A stretch of 64,000 nucleotides of DNA from Tenacibaculum sp. SZ-18. GTDB taxonomy: Bacteria; Bacteroidota; Bacteroidia; Flavobacteriales; Flavobacteriaceae. The notes beneath the pieces are model-generated. The model was given only the letters and a program-made list of their open reading frames with translations. It was not told where the DNA came from and ran no database searches. The position numbers were made by a program, and so were the translations under genes. Positions 7,826 to 17,493 of this stretch are shown one piece after another. The stretch covers positions 3,765,777 through 3,829,776 of the forward strand of contig NZ_CP019335.1 in the NCBI RefSeq assembly GCF_002813915.1, given 5' to 3'. Position 1 is the first letter of the stretch. Each line of letters begins with the position of its first letter.

Positions 7826-9580
7826 TTACTCTTGAACATTCAATTGAATACTTAATTCTTGTAATTGCTCTTTGTCAATAGTTGCAGGTGCATCAATCAT
7901 CACATCTCTACCAGAATTATTCTTTGGAAATGCAATAAAATCACGAATTGTTTCTTGTCCACCCAAAATAGCAACCAATCTATCTAAACCAAAAGCTAAA
8001 CCACCATGAGGAGGAGCACCATATTCAAATGCGTCCATTAAGAAACCAAATTGCTCTTTTGCTTCTTCAGGAGAGAAACCTAAATGTTTAAACATAATTG
8101 CTTGATTTTCTTTATCATGAATTCTAATAGAACCACCACCAATTTCATTACCATTTAATACTAAGTCGTATGCATTTGCTTTCACAGCTCCTGGATCTGT
8201 ATCTAATAATTCAATCTGACCAGGTTTTGGCGATGTAAATGGATGGTGCATTGCATGATAATGACCAGTTTCTTCATCCAATTCTAATAATGGGAAATCT
8301 ACAACCCATAATGGAGCAAATTCATCAGGTTTACGTAAACCTAAACGCTCTGCTAATTCCATACGTAAAGCAGATAATTGTGCACGTACTTTTGAAGTTT
8401 TGCCAGATAAAACACAAATTAAATCTCCTGCTTTCGCTCCAGTAGTTTCTGCCCATTTAGCTAAATCTTCTTGGTCGTAAAACTTATCTACAGATGATTT
8501 AAAACTTCCGTCTTCATTACATTTTACATATACCATTCCTAAAGCACCAACTTGTGGACGCTTTACCCAGTCAATTAACTTATCAATTTCCTTTCTAGTG
8601 TATGAAGCTCCACCTGGAACAGCAATACCTACAACTAATTCTGCTTCGTTAAATACTTTGAATTCTTTATGTTTTGCAACTTCATTTAACTCACCAAATT
8701 GCATTCCGAAACGAATATCGGGTTTGTCATTTCCATATAAGCGCATCGCGTCATCAAACGACATTCTTGGAAATTTATCTACTTCAACACCATTAGTTTC
8801 TTTTAATAAATGACGAGTCATTCCTTCGAAAATTTCTAAAATATCTTCTTGCTCAACAAACGCCATTTCACAGTCTATTTGTGTAAACTCTGGTTGACGG
8901 TCAGCACGTAAATCTTCATCTCTAAAACATTTTACAATCTGAAAATATTTATCCATTCCACCAACCATTAACAACTGCTTAAAAGTTTGTGGCGATTGTG
9001 GTAATGCGTAAAATTGTCCTGCATTCATTCTTGAAGGAACTAAGAAATCACGAGCTCCTTCAGGAGTAGACTTAATTAAATATGGAGTTTCAACATCAAT
9101 AAATCCTTTATCAGATAGATATTTACGAACTTCCATAGAAACTTTATGACGGAAGACTAAGCTGTTTTTTACCGGGTTACGACGAATATCTAAATAACGA
9201 TATTTCATTCGAATATCTTCTCCACCATCAGTTTCGTCTTCAATTGTAAATGGCGGTAATTTTGCTTCGTTTAAAATGTTTAATTCAGAAACTAAAACTT
9301 CAATATCTCCTGTATCGATATTTGGATTTTTAGAAGCTCTTTCAATAACAGTTCCTTTTACTTGAATCACAAACTCTCTACCTAATGTTTTTGCTTTTTC
9401 CATTAAGTCTTTAGAAGTTCTCTCTTCATCAAAAATCAACTGAGTAATTCCGTAACGATCTCGTAAATCAACCCAAATCATGAAACCTTTATCTCTTGAT
9501 TTTTGAACCCATCCTGCGAGGGTAACTTCTGTATTGATATGCGATGCTCTTAACTCACCGCAAGAATGCGATCTGTACAT
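7826..9580 (-). CDS. aspS: aspartate--tRNA ligase
   Basis: Class II aminoacyl-tRNA synthetase charging tRNA-Asp in the cytoplasm. In order: an N-terminal OB-fold anticodon-binding domain (about residues 1-105, [19 protein letters not shown]), class II motif 1 ([20 protein letters not shown]), motif 2 ([19 protein letters not shown]), the bacterial GAD insertion (about residues 290-410) and motif 3 ([15 protein letters not shown]) near the C-terminus. The length of 584 aa is normal for the bacterial type. The start is ATG at 9580. A TAnnTTTG promoter element lies 21 nt upstream at 9601-9608. It is transcribed away from the HopJ-family gene. Confidence 0.97.
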   Translation of the reverse strand: MYRSHSCGELRASHINTEVTLAGWVQKSRDKGFMIWVDLRDRYGITQLIFDEERTSKDLMEKAKTLGREFVIQVKGTVIERASKNPNIDTGDIEVLVSELNILNEAKLPPFTIEDETDGGEDIRMKYRYLDIRRNPVKNSLVFRHKVSMEVRKYLSDKGFIDVETPYLIKSTPEGARDFLVPSRMNAGQFYALPQSPQTFKQLLMVGGMDKYFQIVKCFRDEDLRADRQPEFTQIDCEMAFVEQEDILEIFEGMTRHLLKETNGVEVDKFPRMSFDDAMRLYGNDKPDIRFGMQFGELNEVAKHKEFKVFNEAELVVGIAVPGGASYTRKEIDKLIDWVKRPQVGALGMVYVKCNEDGSFKSSVDKFYDQEDLAKWAETTGAKAGDLICVLSGKTSKVRAQLSALRMELAERLGLRKPDEFAPLWVVDFPLLELDEETGHYHAMHHPFTSPKPGQIELLDTDPGAVKANAYDLVLNGNEIGGGSIRIHDKENQAIMFKHLGFSPEEAKEQFGFLMDAFEYGAPPHGGLAFGLDRLVAILGGQETIRDFIAFPKNNSGRDVMIDAPATIDKEQLQELSIQLNVQE

Positions 9581-9600
9581 TTTCTATAATTTTAGATGCG

Positions 9601-9608
9601 CAAATTTA
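9601..9608 (-). promoter_or_regulatory. promoter -7 element for aspS
   Basis: TAAATTTG on the minus strand fits the Bacteroidetes -7 consensus TAnnTTTG and lies 21 nt before the aspS ATG. No clear TTTG is seen at -33. Confidence 0.5.
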
Positions 9609-9697
9609 ACTATAAATGTTAGTTTGTAAAAAATTACTAGAGTTTAGTTTTTAAGTTGGATAATCTATTTTTTTGTACTTCTAAAGTATGATTACAA

Positions 9698-10039
9698 ATG
9701 ACGATATCTGAATTCAAAAATAAACTACAAAATGAAGTTGCTACGATTGATTTTAAAGAAACAATTGAACTGATAGAAGGTAACTATAATTTTACTCCAT
9801 CGGCATTTAAAAACGGTGAATTAGAAAATCAATCAACAGAAAACCAAGGATCTTGCAAAGTGTTTTCGTTTGCAATTCAAGAAGGATTATCAAAAGAGGA
9901 GACTTTAGCTTGTTTTGGTCAATACTATATTGAAGTTGTGAATGATCCAAAAGGAATAGGTCATCAAAATATCAGAAACTTTATGAAAACTGGGTTTGAA
10001 GGGTTAAGTTTTGAGAATGAGGTGCTAACTGAGCTATAA
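9698..10039 (+). CDS. HopJ type III effector family protein
   Basis: The 113 residues match the HopJ family almost end to end: ENQGSCKVFSFAIQEGLSKEETLACFGQYY and DPKGIGHQNIRNFMKTGFEGLSFE are the family's conserved blocks. The family was named after a Pseudomonas effector, but it is widespread in free-living bacteria without type III secretion, where its role is unknown. No signal peptide is present, so it is probably cytoplasmic. The start is ATG, 118 nt from the divergent aspS start, so the two promoters share this gap. Nothing else nearby points to secretion of this protein. Confidence 0.85.
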   Translation: MTISEFKNKLQNEVATIDFKETIELIEGNYNFTPSAFKNGELENQSTENQGSCKVFSFAIQEGLSKEETLACFGQYYIEVVNDPKGIGHQNIRNFMKTGFEGLSFENEVLTEL

Positions 10040-10144
10040 TTTTACTGGTTTATCTAGAGGAAACATGGTCCGTTAAATAAGGTTAAAAGGTTGATTTACT
10101 TTTTATTTTGGCGTATTTTTAAGGGAAACCAGATCGCTAAGCTT

Positions 10145-11470
10145 ATGAAAAATAAACTCTTATTATTTTGTTTGTTACTTACTTTTCAAATTGTTTTTGG
10201 TCAACATACAATTACCGTATTGAATTCAAAATCTAAGGAACCAATTCAATATGTTCACTTAAAGAAAAAGGGGAAAATTTATGTCACTGACAAGAATGGA
10301 AAGGTTTTAATAGAAAGGATAAAATCTAATGACAGAATTTTCTTGTCGCATGTAGAGTATTATGATAGAGATGTTTTATTCGGTGAAATTGTTAACAAAT
10401 CAGTATTTCTTACTGAAAAAGACATTAAACTTTCGGAGGTTTTAATAACCAAAAAGAAGAATAAAGAACTAAATTTTGAAAAGTTGCCTGAGTTAGAAAA
10501 AGGCTTGCATGGATTTGCATCTGTTCTGTATAATAATAAAATCTATGTTTTTGGTGGAGATAAGTCAACATTAAGTGATGCAATGAGAATGGCATTACAG
10601 GAGTTAAGCGGAATGCAGGATGAAATAATAAGTATAAATGAGCTTATTTATAGAACGAATAGACGAATAAGTTATCAAGGTTATAGTAATAAGGTTCGTA
10701 TTTATGATATAAAAAATAAGAGATGGTCTTCTTTAGAAAAACCGGTGCTTAAAAGAGCTTATCATAAAGCAGTTTTAATCGATGGAAAAGCGTACTTATT
10801 AGGAGGGAAAAAATTAGCAAAAAATAAGTCGAGGGAATATTTGATTAATGATATCGAGGTTTTCAATTTAAAAACAAATAAGTTAGAGAAATTAATTGAT
10901 AGTAAGCAGAATGGAATTAATCAAGGCGTGGCAAAAATTGATAATAGTATTATTTTGGTAGGAGGGTCGGTAAAGAAGTTGAAAAAAGGAAGATTGAAAT
11001 TTTCCAATAATGTTTCATTGTACAACACAAAAGAAGATAAATGGTATATAATTGGTAAGCTTCCTGACCCTAAAGAAACTGAATGTATAAAGGTTAATGA
11101 TAAGTTGTTTATGATTGGAGGTAAAGGAACCGAGAAAATGAATCGAATTACTTCTTTCAATTTGAAAAATGGAAAATGGGAAATAGAGAAAGTGTTACCA
11201 AGATCAATGAAGATGCCTGCAATCGATAAAAAAGGAGATTTAATTTACATTTTTGATAAAAGCTTTTTCTATGAATTCAATACAAATACGAAGGGTTTAA
11301 AAGAGTATAAAATTGATCTTCCATACGAATCGAGTAAAATGTTTTTGGTTGACAATAAGTTTTATCTTTTAGGTGGTTTTGTGGAGGATCAATATCAAGT
11401 GAAGCCTTCAAAAAAAATGTACACGATTGATTTAAATGAATTAAATACAACGTTGTATGATGAGTACTAA
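10145..11470 (+). CDS. secreted Kelch-repeat beta-propeller protein
   Basis: The ATG at 10145 is chosen because it directly precedes a typical signal peptide (MKNKLLLFCLLLTFQIVFG then QH); an upstream in-frame TTG at 10091 would put 18 residues ahead of it. Residues 20-90 resemble a carboxypeptidase-regulatory-like domain (VLNSKSKEPIQYVHLKKKG). From about residue 115 on, six Kelch-type units are visible by their hydrophobic-GG ends (IYVFGG, AYLLGGKK, IILVGGS, LFMIGGKG, a degenerate unit, FYLLGGF), forming a beta-propeller in the periplasm or on the surface. It is probably a binding or scaffold protein. The gene is not obviously part of an operon; the next gene starts 42 nt later. Confidence 0.8.
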   Translation: MKNKLLLFCLLLTFQIVFGQHTITVLNSKSKEPIQYVHLKKKGKIYVTDKNGKVLIERIKSNDRIFLSHVEYYDRDVLFGEIVNKSVFLTEKDIKLSEVLITKKKNKELNFEKLPELEKGLHGFASVLYNNKIYVFGGDKSTLSDAMRMALQELSGMQDEIISINELIYRTNRRISYQGYSNKVRIYDIKNKRWSSLEKPVLKRAYHKAVLIDGKAYLLGGKKLAKNKSREYLINDIEVFNLKTNKLEKLIDSKQNGINQGVAKIDNSIILVGGSVKKLKKGRLKFSNNVSLYNTKEDKWYIIGKLPDPKETECIKVNDKLFMIGGKGTEKMNRITSFNLKNGKWEIEKVLPRSMKMPAIDKKGDLIYIFDKSFFYEFNTNTKGLKEYKIDLPYESSKMFLVDNKFYLLGGFVEDQYQVKPSKKMYTIDLNELNTTLYDEY

Positions 11471-11512
11471 ATTCACTACATTGTGTATTTAAAATTCAAA
11501 GGGAAGTAACAC

Positions 11513-12145
11513 ATGTATAATGTACCAAATTATAAAGAGGATAACGTTGATGAGCTAACAAGTTTCATAAATCGTTATCCTTTAGCTTTTATAACGGGTT
11601 TAGATGAAAATGGTAGTTTTGTTGGAACTCATATTCCATTAATTGTTGAAAATAGAAATAATGAAATGTTTTTGGTCGGACATATGATGAAACAAACCGA
11701 TCATTATCAAGCAATGTTCAAGAATAGTAGGGTTTTAGTAGTTTTTAATGGTCCAAATGGATATGTAAGTGCGTCTTGGGGAACTATTAAGAGTAAAGGT
11801 TCTACCTGGAATTATATGACGATTCACGTAAATGGAAGTGTTTCCTTTTTTGAAGGAGATAGATTGATCAACTTGATGAGAGATTTTACTTTGCAACATG
11901 AAAAAGGAGATAAAAATTCTCCGACAATATTCGATAACCTTACCGATTCTTATAAAGATCGATTAATGCCACATATAACAGGTTTTGAAATCAAGGTAGA
12001 AAAAATAGAAGGTGTTTTTAAGCTAAGCCAAGATGTAAATGAAGCAACATATTTAAATATTATGAAAGAGTTAGAAAAAAAGGAAGGTTTAGATAAGTTA
12101 TTGGGAGAAGAAATGAAAAATAGAAGAGAACAATTCTTTTCATAG
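11513..12145 (+). CDS. PaiB-family FMN-binding protein
   Basis: Matches the FMN-binding 'negative transcriptional regulator' family (PaiB): MYNVPNYKEDNVDELTSFI at the start, YPLAFITGLDENG..GTHIPL, the FNGPNGYVSASWG block and TWNYMTIHVNG, then a helical C-terminus ending RREQFF. The length of 210 aa is normal. In Bacillus the family is linked to repression of sporulation and protease genes; by fold it is a split-barrel flavoprotein, so an oxidoreductase or haem-related role is equally possible here. It ends 21 nt before the M50-like gene and may be co-transcribed with it. The family is certain, the role is not. Confidence 0.85.
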   Translation: MYNVPNYKEDNVDELTSFINRYPLAFITGLDENGSFVGTHIPLIVENRNNEMFLVGHMMKQTDHYQAMFKNSRVLVVFNGPNGYVSASWGTIKSKGSTWNYMTIHVNGSVSFFEGDRLINLMRDFTLQHEKGDKNSPTIFDNLTDSYKDRLMPHITGFEIKVEKIEGVFKLSQDVNEATYLNIMKELEKKEGLDKLLGEEMKNRREQFFS

Positions 12146-12166
12146 TTGTTATTGATAAATTAAGAA

Positions 12167-12868
12167 GTGATTTCAAAAAAATCTGACTATACTATTTTAA
12201 TTATTTCTGTACTAATATTTTTATTATTACAACTTCCATATTTTGTTCAGATTCAATATCCATTCCGTTTATTAGGAACTTGGTTCCATGAAATGGGACA
12301 CGGGTTAACTGCATTATTGGTTGGTGGAAAGTTTCATTATTTAGAAATTTATGCAAATGGAGGAGGTGTAGCGTATTCAACTGTTACTAATAAATTCATG
12401 TCGATTTCTCTAGCAAAAGCATTTACGGCTGCTGGAGGATTATTTGGGCCAGCAATTGCTGGAAGTATTTTAATTATGGCAGCCAGATCACAGAAACACG
12501 CTGCAATTTTATTCAGAATACTAACTGGAGTAATCGGCTTGTCATTAATTATTTGGATACGTTCTTACTGGGGAATAATTGCTTTGAGTGGTTTTGTTGT
12601 ATTGTTTGTGATAATTATGTTTTTGAAGAATAAAAAAGTAGAAACAATTACTGTACTTTTTTTAGGACTTCAATGTATTCTTAGCACTTATCTTCAACTG
12701 AATTACTTGTTTACAAAACAATTTGAACGTAATGGTCAAGTATTGACTTCAGATACGCAAAACATAGCGGCAAATACATTTGGTACTTATTGGCTGTGGG
12801 GAGCAATAATTCTTCTTGTAAGTTTACTTCTACTTTGGAAAAGCATTCAATTTTATTTTAAAAAATAA
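12167..12868 (+). CDS. M50-like membrane metallopeptidase
   Basis: Polytopic inner-membrane protein with the zinc-protease motif HEMGH at residues 41-45, placed after the first membrane segment (residues 9-30), as in the peptidase M50B-like family. GGLFGPAIAGSI follows as a second conserved block; about six membrane segments are seen in all. The start codon is GTG: no in-frame ATG lies upstream near enough, and the sequence before the first membrane segment fits a cytoplasmic tail. Without a PDZ domain it is unlike RseP; it resembles the short M50 family seen in many bacteria, whose substrates are unknown. It follows the PaiB-like gene by 21 nt. Confidence 0.75.
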   Translation: MISKKSDYTILIISVLIFLLLQLPYFVQIQYPFRLLGTWFHEMGHGLTALLVGGKFHYLEIYANGGGVAYSTVTNKFMSISLAKAFTAAGGLFGPAIAGSILIMAARSQKHAAILFRILTGVIGLSLIIWIRSYWGIIALSGFVVLFVIIMFLKNKKVETITVLFLGLQCILSTYLQLNYLFTKQFERNGQVLTSDTQNIAANTFGTYWLWGAIILLVSLLLLWKSIQFYFKK

Positions 12869-12977
12869 TTTTTTTAAGCGCGTATTTCAAATAATTTAAA
12901 ATTGAACTTTTCAAACATGAGTTTTGTCATCGTTCGTCAGTTTTATGGGCAATAATTTTGTAATTAAATTAATACAT

Positions 12978-13517
12978 ATGAAACTAGATATACAGAAAAT
13001 CCATTTCTAGGCAATTTATTTCAATTCCTCTTTCGGCACATGATAATTTAGATGTAGCAAATGTTGAAATTACAACTGCTTTGTCTGTGAATGAGATTTC
13101 ACTTTATAATTTACAAAGAATATCGCAGCGGAAATAATTTTAGGAACAGCTAAAAACGGTGTCAAATTAGGAGGAGGAGCAGATTTAGGACATGTTTGGA
13201 TAGTACCGTCAACTTTGAATTTACAGTATCAATGTTATGTAAGTGATTAAAAATTTTATGTAGATTCTGGTGTTTTTAATAAAACACTTAACCGTTTTGA
13301 TAACGGAGATGCTTCCAATATGAAGTATGACAATTCATTTGGCTTTACTTTGCAAACTGGTTTTGATTATAATTTGAATGACAAATGGTTTTTAAACCTA
13401 GATGTAAAATAATTATTATCAACAGATGTAACTGTAGATACAGAGTCAGGAAATTTATCTTTAGAAGTTAATATTAATCCGTTTATTATTGGATTCGATG
13501 TTGGAATGAAATTTTAA
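12978..13517 (+). pseudogene. decayed ompW-family outer membrane protein gene
   Basis: From about 13125 to 13517 one frame reads like the C-terminal half of OmpW: NIAAEIILGTAKNG, then GHVWIVPSTLNLQYQ, FGFTLQTGFDYNLNDKW and finally NPFIIGFDVGMKF ending in Phe, typical of an outer membrane beta-barrel. This frame is broken by TAA codons at 13248 and 13407. The upstream part (from about 12978) has a TAG near 13008 and shifts frame before 13125, and no signal peptide can be assembled. It is therefore a pseudogene truncated at the 5' end with at least three lesions. An active OmpW would form an 8-stranded pore for small hydrophobic molecules. Confidence 0.85.
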
Positions 13518-13536
13518 TTTTCCCTTTTATTTTTTT

Positions 13537-13560
13537 AATCTGATTATTTCAGATTTATTT
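13537..13560 (+). terminator. possible terminator left from the ompW gene
   Basis: Stem AATCTGA/TCAGATT with a 5-nt loop and a short, interrupted T run, 20 nt after the ompW pseudogene. Confidence 0.45.
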
Positions 13561-13636
13561 CTTAATCCCTTTAGAATTATTGAGTTAAATGTTTTAAATA
13601 GCTTTTTAACCTAAAGTTATTTTTTATTTAAATAAT

Positions 13637-14995
13637 CTATTCTGTCTTAAGTCGAGTAAAATAATCGTTGGCTGCCCTCTTTACTTTTGGAGCCAAAATT
13701 AATGTCGATATAACAGTTGGTATCGCCATCAAAGCATAACCACTATCAATTAAACTAATAACAAATTTTAATTCTGTAATTGATGCAATTACAATAGTAG
13801 CTACATACACATAGTTATAGTATTTGGCTATTTTGGAGTTTGTTAAAAAGCTCAGACAAGAGTAACCGTAAAATGAGTAGGTGAATAAGGTTGAAAAGGC
13901 AAAAATTAAAACACAAATTGTTAAAATAACACTTCCCATACCATAAGGAAGAACAGCATCAAAAGACGATAGCGTTAATGAAATTCCGTTTCCTTTAAAA
14001 TTTTTCCAAATACCAGAAGTTAAAATAGCTAAAGCTGTTAAGGTACAAACTAGTAACGTATCGATTGCTGGCCCTAACATTGCCACCAAACCTTCTCTAA
14101 TAGGTTCTTTAGTTTTAGCAGTTCCGTGCATCATTGGAGCAGTACCAATTCCAGCTTCGTTAGAAAAAGCAGCTCTTTTTACTCCAGTTATAATTAATGC
14201 TCCTAAAGCACCTCCCATAACAGCGTTACCAGAAAAAGCATCAGTAAAAATCAATGAGAAAATTTCAGGGATAATATCAAATCTTAAAATTAAGATTGTG
14301 ATAACGGTGATTAAATAAATAACAACCATAATAGGAACTAGTTTCCCTGCTACTTTACCAATACGTTTAATACCTCCAAAAATAACTACAGAAGTTATAA
14401 TTGCTATTGAAATTCCCAAGAGAAATTTGGCTGTTTTTACATTCGATGATTTTACTTCAAATACATCAATTAATGTTTGTGTTAATTGATTTGCTTGAAA
14501 TGCTGGAAGCGTTCCAATTAATCCTGCTAATGAGAAAAAGACAGCCAGTGGTTTCCATTTTTTTCCTAGTCCTTCAGTAATTACGTACATTGGTCCTCCT
14601 TTTACATTTTCCTCCTCATCTTTTCCACGATACATTACGGATAAACTACAAGTAAAAAATTTAGTTGCCATTCCTACAAAAGCACTTACCCACATCCAAA
14701 AAACAGCTCCCGGTCCTCCTGTTGCAATGGCGATAGCGACTCCACTAATATTACCCATTCCGACAGTTGCAGCAATAGCTGAAGACAAAGCTTCATAATG
14801 CGATAAATCTCCAGGTGAATCATGTTTATCATATTTTCCTCTTAGAATATTTATAGCATGCCCGAGATATCTGAATGGAGCTAACCCAGAATAAATGAAT
14901 AGAAACAATCCACCTCCGATAAGAAGAATTAATAATGGAACCCCCCAAATCCAAGAGGAAAATTGTGCAACGCTATCTTGGAAGTTTAAAAACAT
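13637..14995 (-). CDS. alanine/glycine:cation symporter (AGCS family)
   Basis: Sodium- or proton-coupled uptake of alanine or glycine across the inner membrane. The 452 residues contain ten or more membrane segments and AGCS hallmarks: ATVGMGNISGVAIAIATGGPGAVFWMW (spread over residues about 75-100), GGPMYVITEGLG, and ALGALIITGVKRAAFSNEAGIGTAPMMHG. The length is normal. The start ATG at 14995 sits at the edge of a perfect inverted repeat (14995-15020), which may fold in the leader or bind a regulator. The gene stands alone between the ompW pseudogene and a divergent coiled-coil protein gene. The amino acid preference is inferred from the family. Confidence 0.93.
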   Translation of the reverse strand: MFLNFQDSVAQFSSWIWGVPLLILLIGGGLFLFIYSGLAPFRYLGHAINILRGKYDKHDSPGDLSHYEALSSAIAATVGMGNISGVAIAIATGGPGAVFWMWVSAFVGMATKFFTCSLSVMYRGKDEEENVKGGPMYVITEGLGKKWKPLAVFFSLAGLIGTLPAFQANQLTQTLIDVFEVKSSNVKTAKFLLGISIAIITSVVIFGGIKRIGKVAGKLVPIMVVIYLITVITILILRFDIIPEIFSLIFTDAFSGNAVMGGALGALIITGVKRAAFSNEAGIGTAPMMHGTAKTKEPIREGLVAMLGPAIDTLLVCTLTALAILTSGIWKNFKGNGISLTLSSFDAVLPYGMGSVILTICVLIFAFSTLFTYSFYGYSCLSFLTNSKIAKYYNYVYVATIVIASITELKFVISLIDSGYALMAIPTVISTLILAPKVKRAANDYFTRLKTE

Positions 14996-15020
14996 TATTT
15001 TAGTTTTTGAACTAAAATAA
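14995..15020 (-). promoter_or_regulatory. perfect 11-bp inverted repeat at the start of the symporter gene
   Basis: TTATTTTAGTT/AACTAAAATAA with a 4-nt centre. It begins on the A of the symporter ATG and would either hide the start in the mRNA or form an operator. All-AT arms make chance occurrence plausible. Confidence 0.4.
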
Positions 15021-15178
15021 GACTTTTAAACAATATTAACATCAAGATTATTAGTGTCTAAAATAATGAATTCTATTAAGTCAGAATTTTAACCATTTAT
15101 CGAAAAAATGGATATGTTAAAGTTTTAAACGAAAGTTTTTTCTTATTTTTAAGATATAACTTCAATACCCCCCTTACC

Positions 15179-16084
15179 ATGAAGAACATAAGTAACTTTT
15201 CGTTTTATAAACTTTTGAAGTATTCACCTGTTCTCCTACTAATTTTTCTTATTGTTTATTCTTTTAACACCCATGAAAGTAAGAATAAATTGGACGATGA
15301 GTTTAGAAATGAGCAGAAGATTCTTCAACATGAACTAGATCAAATTGTAGCGGATTATAAAAAAATGACAGTTAAAAAGAAAGGATTGTCAAGAAGAATT
15401 ATTACGAGTATTAATAAAATAATAGCTTTAAAAGATTCTATTAAAGAGATTAAAAGGAGTAACTACGATAAGTTGGTCAAATATAGTATGAGAGTAGCTA
15501 AAATTCAGCGTGAAAACAGAAAACTTATATTGCAAGCAGACCAATTAACAAAGCAAAATGACTCTCTTCAAGATGAAAATAATGAAGTAAGAAAGAGGTT
15601 ACGAGCACATGAAAGATCTCAGAAAAGTCTTTTTAAGGAGAATGCTGAGTTGGTAAATAAAGAGAAAGAGTTACGTGATAAGATTAATCCGGCTAAAAAA
15701 GTTAAAATTGGCAATATTACTGTTAACGCTTTTAAAGAAAGAAATAGTGGAAAATTTACGAGCACATCAAAATCAAGTAAAACGGATGCTTTTAAGGTTA
15801 AGTTTGAATTATTAGAAAATGAATTAGCAGATGCCGGAATGAAAAATATTATTATTCAAATTTTTGACAAGAATAATGAGTTAATTCTTTCAGATAAAAA
15901 TAGAGGAGTAAATAGTGACCAAACTGCATATAATGATTACATAAAAGTAAATTATGAGAATCAAAAACTAGGTATAGTTTCATTAATTTCGGTGGATAGA
16001 CACTCTCTAGCAAGAGGAGATTATAAAGTAGCTATTTATATCGATAATGAAATTGCAGGTAATGGGAAAATTAGTTTAAGATAA
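15179..16084 (+). CDS. membrane-anchored coiled-coil protein of unknown function
   Basis: An N-terminal membrane anchor (residues 15-30, SPVLLLIFLIVYSF) is followed by a long, charged coiled coil from about residue 35 to 168 with many heptad-like Lys/Glu/Asn/Leu stretches. The C-terminal ~130 residues (VKIGNITVNAFKERNSGK onward) look like a compact beta-rich domain ending in YKVAIYIDNEIAGNGKISL. Proteins of this shape in Flavobacteriia are often labelled as chromosome-partitioning-like only because of the coiled coil; I see no nucleotide-binding motif. It may be an envelope organiser. It is monocistronic, with a terminator 28 nt downstream. Confidence 0.7.
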   Translation: MKNISNFSFYKLLKYSPVLLLIFLIVYSFNTHESKNKLDDEFRNEQKILQHELDQIVADYKKMTVKKKGLSRRIITSINKIIALKDSIKEIKRSNYDKLVKYSMRVAKIQRENRKLILQADQLTKQNDSLQDENNEVRKRLRAHERSQKSLFKENAELVNKEKELRDKINPAKKVKIGNITVNAFKERNSGKFTSTSKSSKTDAFKVKFELLENELADAGMKNIIIQIFDKNNELILSDKNRGVNSDQTAYNDYIKVNYENQKLGIVSLISVDRHSLARGDYKVAIYIDNEIAGNGKISLR

Positions 16085-16111
16085 AAAATACTTCACAGGT
16101 TATAATTAGGG

Positions 16112-16139
16112 AACCGCTCAATTCCATTGAGCGGTTTTT
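16112..16139 (+). terminator. Rho-independent terminator
   Basis: Perfect 11-bp stem AACCGCTCAAT/ATTGAGCGGTT with a 3-nt loop and a T run, after the coiled-coil protein gene. Confidence 0.9.
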
Positions 16140-16222
16140 ATGTGTAAAAACACTAAATATTTGTTAAGAAATAAGAGGAGTATGAAAAAAAGAGACATAT
16201 TTACAAAAGAAAACCAACAATA

Positions 16223-17014
16223 ATGAGATTCATATTAAAATTCGTATTTCTAACTTTATTAATGTCAGGAACTGTTTCTTGTAAGTCGGAACATAAAGTT
16301 TCCAAGACTAAAGAAGAAGAAAAACAAGTAGTAACTGAACTCAGTATAGCCGAAAAAATAGTGAATAATACTATTGAAGCTCATGGAGGAGAATTATATG
16401 ATGAAGCTTCTTATAGGTTTTCTTTCAGAAATAAAGAATACACTTTCATTAATAAAGAAAATGAGTTTAAGTATACTTTAAAAAAAGTGAGTAATAAAAA
16501 AGATACTGTTCTTGATATCCTTGAAAATGGAGTTTTTACAAGAAGAGTTAATGGAAAACAAGTGAGCTTATCAGAAGAAGATGCTTCTAAATATGGTGAA
16601 TCGTTAAATTCTGTTGTTTATTTTGCTACTCTTCCACATAAATTGAACGACTCAGCAGTTAAAAAATTATACAAAGGCGAGATTGAAATAAAAGGAGAAA
16701 ACTATGATGTTATAGAAGTTACTTTTAAGCAAGAAGGCGGAGGAAAAGATTTTGAAGATAAATACTATTATTGGATTAATAAAAAATCTCATAAAATGGA
16801 TTATTTGGCTTATACGTATAAGGTGAACGGAGGTGGTGTACGTTTTAGAAGTAGTTATAATAGAATTAATGTAGGAGGAATTATATTTCAAGATTATATT
16901 AATTATAAAGCTGAGGTTGGAACTTATTTAAAGGATCTTCCTGTTTTGTATGAAAACGATAAACTAAAAGAAGTATCTCGAATTAATATAGAGAATATTA
17001 ATCTAATTGAATAA
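16223..17014 (+). CDS. lipoprotein, DUF6503-like
   Basis: The signal peptide (MRFILKFVFLTLLMSGTVSC) ends in a good lipobox, with Cys20 lipidated. Residues 45-263 contain IEAHGG and the pattern YRFSFRNKEYTF, which I associate with the DUF6503 family: exported proteins of about 250 aa common in Flavobacteriia, with an outer-membrane-lipoprotein-like (LolA/LolB type) beta fold. A role in binding lipid or another ligand is an inference from that fold. It ends 11 nt before the cupin gene's ATG, so the two are likely one transcript. The family name is from memory. Confidence 0.75.
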   Translation: MRFILKFVFLTLLMSGTVSCKSEHKVSKTKEEEKQVVTELSIAEKIVNNTIEAHGGELYDEASYRFSFRNKEYTFINKENEFKYTLKKVSNKKDTVLDILENGVFTRRVNGKQVSLSEEDASKYGESLNSVVYFATLPHKLNDSAVKKLYKGEIEIKGENYDVIEVTFKQEGGGKDFEDKYYYWINKKSHKMDYLAYTYKVNGGGVRFRSSYNRINVGGIIFQDYINYKAEVGTYLKDLPVLYENDKLKEVSRINIENINLIE

Positions 17015-17024
17015 AACAAAGTAT

Positions 17025-17387
17025 ATGTCATCAGTAATTAATATTTCGGAAAAGTTTAATTTATTTTCAGATCAATGGTCCCCTAAAAAAGTTGCTGAGT
17101 TGAATGGTCAACAGATATTGTTAGCGAAAATTCAGGGTGAGTTTGTTTTTCATAAGCATAATAATGAAGATGAATTATTTATGGTAATGAAAGGGGAATT
17201 GCAGTTGGAGTTAGAGGATAAAATTATAACTGTAAACGAGGGGGAATTTTATATTGTATCCAAAGGAGTTTTACATAAACCAATAGCGAAAGAAGAAGTT
17301 CATCTTTTACTTTTCGAACCTTTGTCAACAAAACACACAGGAGATGTGTTAGCTGATATAACTGTCGATGAATATGAGTGGATTTAA
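17025..17387 (+). CDS. cupin-domain protein
   Basis: A small single-domain cupin of 120 aa. The first cupin motif is visible as FVFHKHNNEDELFMVMKGEL (two His and one Glu as metal ligands) and the second as GEFYIVSKGVLHKPIA (third His). Function in this family ranges from sugar isomerase to storage and cannot be read from the sequence; there is no signal peptide, so it is cytoplasmic. I chose ATG 17025 rather than the in-frame TTG at 17007, which lies inside the preceding lipoprotein gene. It is probably co-transcribed with that gene. The region after it holds the three small RNA candidates. Confidence 0.85.
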   Translation: MSSVINISEKFNLFSDQWSPKKVAELNGQQILLAKIQGEFVFHKHNNEDELFMVMKGELQLELEDKIITVNEGEFYIVSKGVLHKPIAKEEVHLLLFEPLSTKHTGDVLADITVDEYEWI

Positions 17388-17479
17388 ATCAGTTTTCCAT
17401 TCATCGAAGAATATGCTCCATTCATCTAAGGAAAAAAACATTAAAACTAAAACTTTATATGTAAAACTTAGGGTCAATG

Positions 17480-17487
17480 TATATTTG
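17480..17487 (+). promoter_or_regulatory. promoter -7 element, small RNA candidate 1
   Basis: TATATTTG, an exact match to the Bacteroidetes TAnnTTTG -7 element, in a gene-free region and 86 nt before a terminator on the same strand. No clear -33 TTTG. Confidence 0.45.
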
Positions 17488-17493
17488 ACGTAT

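Noticed and set aside
10091-10144. Longer N-terminus of the Kelch protein from a TTG start
   Set aside because: It would place 18 residues ahead of a textbook signal peptide that begins at ATG 10145.
17396-17426. Direct repeat TCCATTCATC twice, 21 nt apart, after the cupin gene
   Set aside because: Only two copies, no link to a promoter or mobile element; could be chance or a minor duplication.
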